Below, piece by piece: positions 20,132 through 30,985 of a stretch of DNA of 64,000 bases. This DNA comes from Gari tellinella (taxonomy: Eukaryota; Mollusca; Bivalvia; Cardiida; Psammobiidae), in assembly GCA_922989275.2 (NCBI GenBank), contig OV277866.1, positions 34,799,246 to 34,863,245 of the forward strand, written 5' to 3'. Below the pieces are notes generated by a model. That model was not told the DNA's origin, made no database searches, and saw only the letters and a list, made by a program, of their open reading frames with translations. Position 1 is the first letter of the stretch, and each line of letters starts with the position of its first letter. A program made the translations under genes and the position numbers.

Positions 20132-22639
20132 ATGTCTTCACTCAAGAAAGTGGCTGAGTATCCTGACAACGCTATTTCATGGGCAGTGGAAAAATTATCT
20201 GCGGAGGAGCGTAAAACTTTCGACGTAACTGTAAAGAAATTGGGACAGTTTTTAGGTGATAAGCCTAAAAAAAAAGGTTGGAAAAAGTAGGAATTTTTTG
20301 TCGCCGTCTGAGTTATTTCTAAAACATATTGTACCGATAATTATGGATGATGTCAATCGATTGGAACTGATTGATGGTGGTGGTAGAGTTCAAACAGTGG
20401 GCATTAATTTCGATGATTTGCGAACGGACTTCAACAGAATGTCATTGGATGATCTTGGTCAGCTGCACAGGAAAATAGAGAAACTGGAAAAGCATGTACA
20501 GACAGTTTAGGCTATCAGCTGGCTAAGTAAATTCTTCGTCCCCCTCACCCCGAAAGGTAAAAAATTTCCACATATACCATGATTTAGTATGCATATAGGC
20601 AACCCCATTTAGGGTGGATGACAAGCCTATAAAGTGGTGCAGATTTTTTTATTCGGCGTTTCCATGGCAACCGCCCAGTTTTACACTGTGTTTCAGGAAA
20701 ACCACTGTAACTTGGTCAATTTTTGTAATAGAAGAATGAAAATAGTACAATGATAAAGCTTAGACCTTGAACTTTAATAACATGAGAGTTTGTGTAAATT
20801 ATCTCATTTGCATACTTAATTAATGAGAATATTAAAAAACTCATAAAAATAGGGAAACTAATATAAAAATCATACTTTCAACTAAACATTAAACACACTC
20901 AATGGACACAAAAGGTGCCACTTGTGCTTAAAAAACATATCTGAACATTCCTTGAAAGAATGAGCTGGGTTTGATTAAACACTGGCTACTGTATATGCCC
21001 CAAATTCCATTTCTATGACAGCCATCCATTTCTGACACAGAAAACATGGCAATTCCTCAAACTTGCCCCATCCTCCAGAAAATCCTCTGTAACTTTGTTA
21101 CTTTTGGTAATATAAGTATGAAAATTGTACAGTTATAGACCTTAGAAGTTGGCCTTAAATTGAACGAACTTTTTATATAAATTATCTCTTTTGCATAATT
21201 ATGAATATTAATGAGATTAATAAAATCCTTAAAAATGCAGGGAAAAATTATTAAACTCATGCTGAGTACGTATATTTTCAACTGACTCGAAGGTCACAAA
21301 TAGAGCAAACCGTAATTATGATATATCAGAGAATATTTCTAGAATAATTGAGTCGGTTGACGGGTCATAACCCTTTGATCACACGTGCCACGAGTTCCGT
21401 TCCCATGACAACATGTCCACACAGATTCATTATTGAATCAGGAAAGCCACTGTATCTTTGGCGTTATTTGTGAAAAAAGAATGAAAATAAATTTTCAATA
21501 GAGCCTAAACATTTGCTTTTAATTTGATGAAAACTGATGCACTTTATCTAATTTGCATACTGATGATTATTAATGAGATAATAAGAAAAACATAGATAAT
21601 TTATGGACATGTATCAAAACCATATTTCGAACTAATCCTTAATCTGGCACAGGGGTCACAAGAAGAACATGTTGTAAATTGAAAACTAGTATTAAAGGGC
21701 ATACATAGAATGAATGAGCTGGTTTTGTGTCAAAATTATCTGCCATATCTGTTTTAGCTCACCTGAGCAAAAGGCTCAAGATGAGCTGTTGTACTGACAT
21801 TGTGTTCTGCCCATGCCTCGTCCGTCGTCAATAACACTTGCCTCAATTGACATCTCCAATAGCACTTGACAGATTTCACCCAAACTTTACAGAAGTGTTT
21901 CTTGGATAAAGTTATTTCAAATGTTTCAAAAGGTAAAAACGATGCAGAATTTTGATTGCCATGGCAACCGAAGTAAAAATCAAAAGGAAATCTTGAAAAC
22001 AATTCTTAACAAAAACTACAAGGGTCAGAGCTGAGATATTTGACACATAGCAGCAGCTATAGGTTCTCTATCAAGTTGATTCAAATTATTCCCCTGGGGT
22101 CAAAATTCGCCCCGCCCCGGTGTCGCAGTTTTAAAAGGAATTATACAGTAAGGTTTTGACCAGATTGCCATCTGAAGCTAATGTAGCCAAAGCTTTGATA
22201 TGTGGCATAATATTTATGATATTTGATATGTAGCGAACATGCTAAGGTAGCGAAAATCCAGGTGGCCAAAGGTCCTGAAATCTTTCAAAGCCTTTCAAAA
22301 TAGGTGAAAATCATGTCTGAGTGACAAAAAACTTGGATCTGGGTATGATGCAACGCAACTGATCCAAGCTGTTTGCAAATGTCACTACAGTACTTAGCCT
22401 TTTGAAAGAAAAGGATTAATGAGTGATTACATTGGTGGATGAGTTGGGTTTTACAGTACTGCGATACAAAATATGTCATATAACGATGAGGAATTATAAG
22501 ATGAGATGCTGATGATTTCAGGAAGACGATTTAGCCTTATCCCATTCGTCCGAAGCAGAGCATGGGATCAAAACAACCGATGACATATCAGTTCAGATTT
22601 CGATCTGAACACGTTCAGTCAAAAGTACTTAAAAAGATC

Positions 22640-23660
22640 ACATATACGCGGATAAGTCTACATATTGAAAGCCTGTACATCATTTGGAGTACATTTGGGT
22701 ACAGATTTCAGAAACTTCAAAACATTTTCTAAATTATTTTATAGAAATCTTCCTCTCATTAACAAGTATAAATGTAACTTAAAGTCTTTTCTGCGGCAAG
22801 GTATTTCACATCCGGAGTTTTATGGTGATGTGATTTACAGACTTCGTAAGATTCTTGGACATATGCATTTTCAAAACCTATTTGTGAAACGTATTAGATT
22901 TTTCCTCAAAAAAGATTATGATCCAACTATATTGCTGCGCACTTCACGTTTGGTTATCGATCAATCTACAATTGATAACTATGCTTTCCTCTTTGGTTGT
23001 GCGACGACAGACAGGGCTTAGCACTACATGATGATGTATCTCTAAAGCCGTCCTTAACCGGGAGAGTTATGTCGGATTTTCGTGCTTTGGTTTTTCTCTC
23101 CCTCTCTGTCGTACTCTTAACCCTCCCATGTCTTTCAGTTACTCGTGACTACAGACTATTCGCTTGAGTACAATTTGACCGTTGCCATAGTGGGTTATTT
23201 TTAACACGGGCTTGAATGTTTAATTCTTTCCCGTGTTACTAATAATCCTGTCAGAGAATTTTGTTAGATGTTTTACATGTATTTACTTACTGTGCTGGCG
23301 GTCTTTTTGATTGTAAGGTTGTGGAACAGGGTTTATATTTTATGTACACTGTTCGTCTTTATAGGTGCATATAGGAGATAAGTGTGAGGTTGGGCGCCCC
23401 TAAACCCAGGTTTAACCCCCCAGTGGTTGTTAATGGTTAATTTATAATTAATTATTGATTGCTGCTGACCGTTCCAAGGCGGGCTCCTATGTTCACTTTG
23501 CTTTATGTTTGTCTTGCGTATTGTTTTCTGTTTGGTGTGTGGGATTGCGTGTGTATGTATGTGTGTGTGTGTGTGTTTGTTATGGTATGGATGCGTGTGT
23601 GTTCTGCTTTAGAGATGGGTGTATTGTTTGTGTTGCGTTTCCTGCTTGAGTCTTCTTTCG
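22640..23660 (+). mobile_element. Naiad-type Penelope-like element, 3' part
   Basis: It encodes the last ~110 residues of the Penelope-like protein (22665-23021): LINKYKCNLKSFLRQGISHP, EFYGDVIYRLRKILGHMHFQ and LVIDQSTIDNYAFLFGCATT. The 3' UTR follows, then the GT-rich tail ending gcgtttcctgcttgagtc. It corresponds to 42328-43010 of the full element on the opposite strand. It retains about 300 bp of tail that the full copy lacks at its 3' end. Confidence 0.8.
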
Positions 23661-23949
23661 TATTTATTTGATGTAAAATCGGAAATCTTTGCAGTTTTAC
23701 AAATTGAAGCACCGATATTTCATTTCAGATAAGTCTATTCTGATATTAAGTCATAGTTACATGTGCTATATAGAGTGTAGAATGTCTTAACACTCAAACC
23801 GGCAAGAAACTGTGTTGTGAAGCTCAACTTGATTATATGCCAGTCTGAAAAGACAAGGCCTTGAGAAAGGCTACGTCTCAAGGGATAGATACCTTCCTTG
23901 GTGCTTTACTTTCTAGAAGGAGGACTCGTGATATAGAATTCGCTGGACA

Positions 23950-24430
23950 GCTATGTTAAAAGAATGTCTGAAGATGAGTACAAATTAAAAGAATCTTTGG
24001 ATGATATTCACTGGCATAAAGATAATTGGTGTTATTCAACATACACTACGTAGTAAAACAAACATTGCAAGTTCACACATTGTCCCTGACACTGATAGTG
24101 ATGAGAAACGAGGTCCTTCTACATATAACATTCAATTGGAAAGAACTGTGTTTATTTTGAAAAAAAAGTCTCATAAAAGAGACAAGAATCTCACAGATGT
24201 GGCAATATTTGAATTTTGTTCCATATTGGAGAAGAGAACACAGGAAAAGAATGACACAGAAGAGCTGTAGGATTAGTGACTACAGCAAGCTCATTGCAAA
24301 TGAAGCCAAATATCACAAAGGCCATCATAGCAAGTATATCAAGCAAGAAAATTGTACAAACGATTTGTCTGAAGCAGGAAATGTTTATGATGCAGCCTTT
24401 GAAAGCTTGTTGACTGAAATAACAGCATAA
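23950..24430 (+). pseudogene. ORF fragments, possible N-terminus of the HEEADTR-type protein
   Basis: Two overlapping frames (24001-24270 and 24197-24430). The second contains YSKLIANEAKYHKGHHSKYI and NVYDAAFESLLTEI. This style resembles the N-terminal region of the transposon-associated protein whose later part is at 12480-12860, but the link is uncertain. It is broken by frameshift. Confidence 0.25.
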
Positions 24431-24459
24431 AAAGAGGCACATGAGAATGATTTATGTCC

Positions 24460-25180
24460 CAGGACGGGTCAGTTTTACTCCAAGAGACAAGTTTTGAATA
24501 ATCTTGATAGAAAACCAGCAGATGATGATATATGCCAAATATCTAAGCTCTGTGTACTAGGACTTCGGAAAAGAATCATTTTTATGTTTTCATTGGAACA
24601 ATCAATTTGTGTTCCTGTGACCTAGATATGCATCAGACCAAAATCATTTCTTTAATATTTATAAAGGTCATCTAGAAGTGTCACCACGCCAAATATCAAA
24701 GCTTTGGTCACATTAGTACTAAATAGCGTACTCTATGTAAAACTGTGACTCCCGGGTGGACCATTTTTTATTCCAGAGACATAATTTGAACAATTTTGAC
24801 ATAAAACATGTAATTGATACTAAATGCCTAATATCTAAAATCTGTGTACTAGGGTTTCAGATCAGAAAGTTTTTTGAAGTTTTCATTGAAATATCTATCT
24901 TTGCTCATGTGACCTAGTTATTCAATAGATCCAAACCATTTCAACAAAATTGGTAAAGGACATTGAGCAATATTATCCATGCCAAAGCTTTGGCTACATT
25001 AGCTTAAGAGGACAAGCTGTTCAAAATCTAACTGTATATTTCTTTGTAAAACTGTGACTCCCGGGGCGTGGCCAATTTTCACCCCAGGGGAATAATTTAG
25101 ATAAAATTGATAGAGAACCTATAGCTGCTACTATGTGTCAAATATCTAAGCTCTGATCCTTGCAGTGTTTGTTAAGAATT
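24460..25180. repeat. Degenerate ~300-bp tandem repeats in the fold-back centre
   Basis: Three diverged copies, marked by actcccggg...ccattttt, and atatctaa.atctgtgtactagg, begin near 24455, 24750 and 25065. The last merges into the right arm, and its inverted partner is in the left arm near 22080-22150. Confidence 0.5.
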
Positions 25181-26866
25181 GTTTTTAAGATTTCGTTAAG
25201 GATTTTACTTCGGTTGCAATGGCAACCAAAATTCTGCATCGTGTTTATCTTTTGGAAAATTTTGAAATAACATTATCCAAGAAACATTTCTGTAAAGTAT
25301 GGGTGAAATCTGTCAAGTGCTATTGGAGGAGATGTCAATTGAAGCGAGTGTTATTGATGACGGACGACGCAACACGCCGAACACAAGGCCATTACAACAG
25401 CTCATCTTGAGCCTTTTGCTCAGGTGAGCTAAAACAGATATGGCAGATAATTTTGGCACAAAACCAGCTCATTCATTCTATGTATGCCCTTTAATACTCG
25501 TATTCAATTTACAACATGTTCTTCTTGTGACCCCTGGGCCAGATTAAGGATCAGTTCAAATTATGGTTTTGATACATGTTCATAGATTATCTCTGTTTTT
25601 CTTATTATCTCATTAATATTCATCAGTATGCAAATTAGATAAAGTGCATCAGTTTTCATCAAATTAAAAGCAAATGTTTAGGCTCTATTGAAAATTTATT
25701 TTGATTCTTTTTTACAAATAACTCCAAAGATACAGTGGCTTTCCTTAATCAATAATGAATCTGTGTGGACATGTTGCCGTGAGAACGAAACTTGTGGCAC
25801 GTGTGATCAAACGGTTATGACCCGCCATCCGACTCAATTATTCTAGAAATATTCTCTGATATATCATCATTACGATTTGCTCTGTTTGTGTCCTTCAAGT
25901 CAGTTCAAAATATACGTACTCAGTATGATTTTAATAATTTTCCCTGCATTTTTAAGGATTTTAATAATCTCATTAATATTCATAATTATGCAAATGAGAT
26001 AATTTATATAAAAAGTTCATTCAATTTAAGGCCAACTTCTAAGGTCTATAACTGTACAATTTTCATACTTATATTACCAAAAGTAACAAAGTTACAGAAG
26101 ACTTTCTGGAGGATGGGGCAAGTTTGAGGAATTGTCATGTTTTCTGTGTCAGAAATGGACGGTTGTCATAGAAATGGAATTTGGGGCATATACAGTAGCC
26201 AGTGTTTAATCAAACCCAGCTCATTCTTTCAAGGAATGTTCCGATATGTTTTTAAGCACAATTGGCACCTTTTGTATCCTTTGAGTGTATTTAATGTTTA
26301 GTTGAAAGTATGATTTTTATATTATTTTCCCTATTTTTATGAGTTTTTTAATATTCTCATTAATATTCATAAGTATGCAAATGAGATAATTTACACAAAC
26401 TCTCATTTTATTAAAGCTCAATGTCTAAGCTTCATCACTGTACTATTTGCATTCTTCTAATACAAAAATTGACCAAGTTACAGAGGTTTTCCTGAACCAC
26501 GGTGTAAAACTGGGCGGTTGCCATGGAAACGCCAAATAAAAAAATCTGCACCACTTTCTAGCTTGTCATCCACCCTAAATGGGGTCGCCTATGTGTATAC
26601 TACATCATGATATAAGTAGAATTTTTCTACCTTTCGGGGTGACGTAGCTCCTTAAATAGAGCCCTTTTTCAACTTGGCTGATAGCCTAGTTGATAATTTT
26701 ATTAAATACTACAGAGGTTTTCTCTATCGTGCTGTGCACGAGAAATACACCATTGATGATTTTTTGAGATGGAATCAAAAGCAAAATGTGTGCAAGGCCA
26801 CGGTGTATAATTACATTGCATTTACAAGTCTGATAATACAATTTTCAAGACCCATCCTATGCGACC

Positions 26867-27131
26867 TTAGTGGTTGAAATTATTTTTTGACCAATGAGAG
26901 TTGAGTATTTTTGAAACATTTCGAGGATTAATTTTTGTAAGTCAGTACTATCAAACACTAAACAACGACTAAAAATTTTAATCCTGCGCACGCGTATTTG
27001 GGTTGATTCGCAGGTGCGGCATATGTCCATTTCCTTTGACATCTCTTTGTCGGTACTATTTAAAAAGGGTGTTTCGGGAAGCTTGACGGTATAGCTCTTT
27101 GTCGGTACCAAAAAAATAATTTCAACCACTA
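26867..27131. repeat. MITE with 22-bp perfect ends
   Basis: ttagtggttgaaattatttt at the left and its exact complement at the right, 265 bp in all. It overlaps the last codons of the split gene. Confidence 0.7.
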
Positions 27132-27136
27132 AATTG

Positions 27137-27238
27137 GTTAGTGTTTATTAGTCTATTTTAACAAAAGATTAAAAGTCGCTTGGGTGCCCCTCGCTTGACT
27201 TTTAATTTTTGTTAAAATCGACAAATAGACACTAACCT
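27137..27238. repeat. Short palindromic MITE
   Basis: About 100 bp, largely self-complementary: ggttagtgtttatta...gattaaaagtc / gacttttaattttt...agacactaacc, with a GC-richer loop. It lies 5 bp from the previous MITE. Confidence 0.65.
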
Positions 27239-28083
27239 ATACTAAATTTCAGTCAAATCATGAAACATAAGGAAATAATTATAACCTATATGAATGAAGA
27301 CACCAACAGTAAGGTAGCTCACCAGCTTTCCGACTCAGTTGAATTTTGCATAGGCACCACAACAATCAGGATAAAAACATTGAGTCTGATATACCACATG
27401 TGAAAGGTGTGTCATTTTCAACCGACTGGAAAGTACAGAATCAAAATGATAACATTGAAATACCTGATATGGAGCCAGAGTCCAGTGTGAGGGAGCCATG
27501 TCGATTGACGACAACATGGATGAGCTAATGTAAGTATAGTATTTATTTTTCTGTCGCTGTGAAACTTCATGAATGTATAAGTTTAGAGTAACTTAATTTC
27601 TAAACCATTTTAATCGTTTATGAGATGTTTTGTAATACATGACACAATGTTTGTAGTTTTTTAAATGAATACTGTTTAGATCAAATGAATGTATATATTT
27701 TTTTTGTTGGATTCGTCAAATTGCAGAAGTTTCACTTTAGATTACAACACTATAGTTGTGACTAAAAAACATTTTTAATTTGGCTTTCAGGTGGAGTTTG
27801 GAAGACAAGAAGAAGAAAGAATAAAGACAAGTCTATAGATATGACAGTGTTGAAGTAGTCAAGTGATTATTAAGTGGTTTATCATAAACCAGATAAACAC
27901 TCTCGTGACAGTGTTTTTATCAATCATCGTTAACTCAATCCCACAATATTTGTGGTAGTGACATATATTTAGTATAAAGTTCATAGTTATTCATTGTTAT
28001 CTTAAAGGTTAAATTTGTGATATTTTAGGTCTTCTATCAGGATTTTAGGGATTATATCGCAGAACCCCCATTTCACATATATA
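27239..28083 (+). other. Right interior of the virus-like element
   Basis: No recognised gene. A strong donor (aat|gtaagtat, 27531) and an acceptor (ggctttcag, about 27792) would join a short frame ending in DNMDEL to WSLEDKKKKE and a stop. This is speculative. An extra copy of the terminal motif ccccatttcacatatatat lies at 28067-28085, next to the right terminal repeat. Confidence 0.3.
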
Positions 28084-28241
28084 TTTATTATTTCTAATTT
28101 TATATTTATGTACTTTGCAATAAACAGAGTATTTTACTGGTTTGTTTTTGCATGGCTCATTTGAACCAAGTGGCATCATAGCACAATGAAAATTCGTATT
28201 TGTTTTGTTTTCATATACTTAATTACATGTATCTTTATATA
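28084..28241 (-). repeat. Right terminal inverted repeat, inner part
   Basis: Complement of 8766-8923. It carries a truncated copy of the start of the zinc-binding gene, reading on the minus strand from 28182 (MMPLGSNEPCKNKPVK, then a stop after about 33 codons). Confidence 0.75.
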
Positions 28242-29381
28242 CACTAAACGACACTTATAAGTGTGCAAGTATAAACATGTCATTTATTAGTTTATTCCTG
28301 GTTTGTTTTCAACGATATTTTTACCAAATAATTAAACCTATATTGCAATAATAACTCGCTATTCATTTTTTAAAAAGCGCGACATCTTCACGGTCCAGTG
28401 AGCAAACAAATTAAAACATAAAAATGCACGTGAAATTCGACGCAGCGTGCAAAATGAAATTTAAATGGCGTTAAGTAATGGAATAGCTCACGCTTGTATG
28501 ACAAACAGAAAAAATCAAGTATTCTATCCCGCAAGGAGACGTAGCCATGGGTTGAATTAAAGCCGATGTCTGTCAATGCGAAGTCTGCATCTTAGTTTTT
28601 GATTTACAAATCAATCTGTGGTACGAAAATGATAAACTCACCAGTGAATAATAAAAAATATTTGTTCTACAGATTGGCATAATTTAATTTTCAAAATTAT
28701 TTCTCCAATTTAATAAAAAATGAGTTTTACTTGCTCTTATATCGTGTCATCTTACACGATACATAGCCCATGTAGGCAATTGATTTTTGAACAAAATATT
28801 TTTGAAACATTTTCTTATAAAGTCCAAAATTATTTATTCAACATCGCGCTTAGGAGAAAATCCACAGAGTTCTGAAATTGTTAAAAAATGTTGATTCTAT
28901 ACCGATGTATACTATTGACCTAAGCATACGCCAGCAGCGGAAAATCGATAATCAATAATGCCTGCAGGTAAAGGGCGCAAACACTGTGTTAGATGAAATT
29001 TAACGCTGCCTTTAAAATCGACACGATGTTAGTTTTGATATAAAGAATCAACCCAGGGTCAGTTTTCTATGTTAAGAATCGACCCAGGTTATTAAACCTT
29101 AATTTTCGATCCCGTTGGGCTCATTTTTAACTTTAAGAATCGACCCATTGTAAAGCAGCTTTTTCTATCGGTTATTAGGGTTTTTTGGAATTTCGTGTGA
29201 TTCATCAGTCCTTTTTTAACCTCTGTCATTAGTTGGCTATTCATTGATATCAAATAAAATATAAATCAGTGTGCGACATGGTCTCTTAAGCACACATTCT
29301 GAACATTTTACTTAATTCGGTTAATGCGTTAAAAAGATATTCAAAAAATAATACTTGCACACTTATAAGTGTCGTTTAGTG
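28242..29381. mobile_element. CACTA-like non-autonomous DNA transposon
   Basis: 1.14 kb with perfect 31-bp inverted ends starting cactaaacgacacttataag, inserted in a TA-repeat within the right terminal repeat. CACTA termini are typical of the EnSpm/CACTA superfamily. The duplication length cannot be read because the target is (TA)n. No transposase ORF. The interior is non-coding. Confidence 0.65.
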
Positions 29382-29493
29382 TATATATATGGTATACAAA
29401 CGCAAACGGGTAAATCATCAAACATTTCTGAAGAAGCTAAAAATGACGGGTTTAAACCATTTTGCTCCAGTATCCCCATTTCACATATATATG
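29382..29493 (-). repeat. Right terminal inverted repeat, outer part
   Basis: Complement of the outer ~112 bp of the left repeat: tatacaaacgcaaacgg to ccagtatccccatttcac. The target duplication tatga follows at 29494-29498. Confidence 0.8.
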
Positions 29494-29498
29494 TATGA

Positions 29499-30963
29499 CA
29501 CAATATCCACTCGACTCGCCTGAAGACAAGGTTCCGAGCCTGTGTCGAGATATTCAAACGGGTAAATCTACAAGACAATCTTCAGAAACAAAACGCTAAA
29601 TACGTTTATTCTATTGTCAGAAATAGCAATATTTTGAAAAAAAAGCGCTGGTGCCTCGTTTCTTTTCCAGGAATGCGCTTCTTTAGTACCGGGTTATTTT
29701 AATGCAGCTTGGTAACAAGTGCAGACTGTACTTAACCCTAATTAGCATTTCGGAAATGGCCCGCATCAAAGCCAAGTCATAGTCAAGTGTACAATATAAG
29801 GTTTTAATTTAGTCTAGTCTATACTGAATTGTTGTTTTCAGTGACAATGGCAATGACAATGAGTGTCCAGTGTAATGTCAAATAACAAACAGTGCAGTGC
29901 CTTATCAGAGGGCTCCTACATCTAATATGGGTATATTCATTGTTTGCATAGGATAAATACTGTTCACAGGTACACAAGTGGTTATATTTGCAGACAACCA
30001 ATGATGTTCTAAAACGATAGGTGACGAAATCGTGTTCAAGATGTTAAACCGTAATGTGTTTTGTATTAGATTTATCTTTGACCTTTGGCTTTCAGTATGC
30101 CATCATATGACAATATATATAGGCTGTTATATTAACTAGTTCTATTTTGTAGTAAGTGATTCAATCATGTCAGACTCGGACTACAATAACCAAACCACGC
30201 ATGGGTCAAACATACCCGGTATTGAAATTAAATCACGATAAGCTTCTTTTTAATCTTAAAATACTATTTTCTACATGGTTTTAACTAGCTTTAGTATTCG
30301 AATTTTGCTGTTAGAAGTACTTTTATGTTCAATGCTTTTGTCTTTGGGAAGATTCAATCTGTCCATTGTAAACGGAATGCTACGCAAACACATATCAATA
30401 AAATATAGAACATGACAGGTTCATGGCGTTTACATGTACAGTGTTCCCTCCCTACAACGGCCCTCCCAACAACGACTCCCTCCTTACAGCGACCCATTAC
30501 CGCTGTTCCCTAAACAGGACAATTATGTATAACGCCTTTACTGTTGCAATATCGTCTACTTAAAATTGTCGTCTGCTAAATTTCTCATAGTTACATAATG
30601 GACATTTTTACAGGAAAACAACTTATTGACGAGTGGCAAACAGCTTGAATCAAGATCAGACGCCGCGTTACACGGCGTCTGATCTGGATTCAAACTGTTT
30701 GCAAATGTAGCTTTTTTCCCTCTCTATAATGATTCCCCCCGAACAACGTACATATTTTTGTCTCCCTTTGGGTGTCGTTGTAGAGATGGAGCGATGTATA
30801 TGAATTATTTGAATCTATCTGAGAGGTACATACGTTGGAACATGATCAGACATCGTTTTGTCTGGCGTGTCATATGGCTCCAAACTGCAAAATATACTTG
30901 TTGTAGCGTTAACACGTTAATTGGGAATGTCTAACGTTTTCTCCATTGTATATATCTCTTTAG
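29499..30963. other. Intron of PARP copy A, continued
   Basis: Collinear with 32636-34123 (B) and 40630-42131 (C), but with deletions. It contains the MITE at 30440-30796. No exon was recognised. Confidence 0.6.
30440..30796. repeat. MITE with nested palindrome
   Basis: Absent from B and C at the matching place (tacatgtacattgtatatg). The imperfect ends read ttccctccctacaacg / cgttgtagagatggagcg. Its centre contains the palindromic module gatcagacgccgcgt...acggcgtctgatctgg (about 30655-30690). Related copies lie before the first catalytic exons of B and C. Confidence 0.6.
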
Positions 30964-30985
30964 AGATTGGTTGGACAGCCCCGGA
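30964..30985 (+). pseudogene. PARP exon 3 remnant (copy A)
   Basis: The acceptor ctctttag and the first ~10 bases (agattggtt) match exon 3 of B and C. The sequence then diverges within about 20 bp, so copy A ends here. Confidence 0.55.

Larger units (their letters stand above)
20510..26686. mobile_element. Fold-back DNA transposon with 1.7-kb inverted arms
   Basis: The ends are ggctatcagc / gctgatagcc, flanked by TA on both sides (20508-20509, 26687-26688). The arms, about 20510-22230 and 24950-26686, are inverted copies. Each arm contains about three degenerate sub-repeats of 350-390 bp, recognisable by a ccatggcaac-type block followed by tctcatttgcat. The 2.7-kb centre holds a Naiad fragment (22640-23660) and unrecognised ORF pieces. 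No DDE transposase was recognised, so it is either non-autonomous or of an unfamiliar type. Confidence 0.75.
20132..26877 (+). pseudogene. Unrecognised gene split by the fold-back transposon
   Basis: The 5' part (20132-20507) starts MSSLKKVAEYPDNAISWAVE and, after a frameshift in an A-run near 20265, continues with LSPSELFLKHIVPIIMDDVN and MSLDDLGQLHRKIEKLEKHV. The 3' part resumes after the transposon at 26689 with VDNFIKYYRGFLYRAVHEKY and ends at 26877 next to a MITE. Both halves are helical and charged. I do not recognise the family. Its position inside the element, co-directional with the upstream late genes, suggests a viral gene, but host capture is possible. Closing the insertion to one TA copy does not restore the frame, so the gene has decayed further. 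Confidence 0.45.
8654..29493. mobile_element. Decayed virus-like element (Polinton/adintovirus-like gene content)
   Basis: This 20.84-kb block is bounded by 270-bp terminal inverted repeats and by gatga (8649-8653) and tatga (29494-29498), an apparent 5-bp target duplication. Copies B (about 32634) and C (about 40628) hold the uninterrupted site agttatgacacaat. It contains a family B polymerase, capsid-like, fibre-like and membrane-protein genes on both strands. Removing the later insertions (12336-14021, 20510-26686, 26867-27238, 28242-29381) leaves about 11-12 kb. No retroviral-type integrase, cysteine protease or packaging ATPase was found. All genes have stops or frameshifts. Assignment to the adintovirus/Polinton-like virus assemblage is by gene content and remembered family resemblance, not by a search. 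Confidence 0.75.

Noticed and set aside
23455..23712. Overlapping ORFs rich in C/V or H/T on both strands
   Set aside because: They are translations of the GT-rich Penelope-like tail. The same artefact recurs at 38141-38344 and 46248-46494.
8654..29493. Classical Maverick/Polinton transposon
   Set aside because: No integrase or protease was found and the apparent duplication is 5 bp. The broader virus-like label was preferred.
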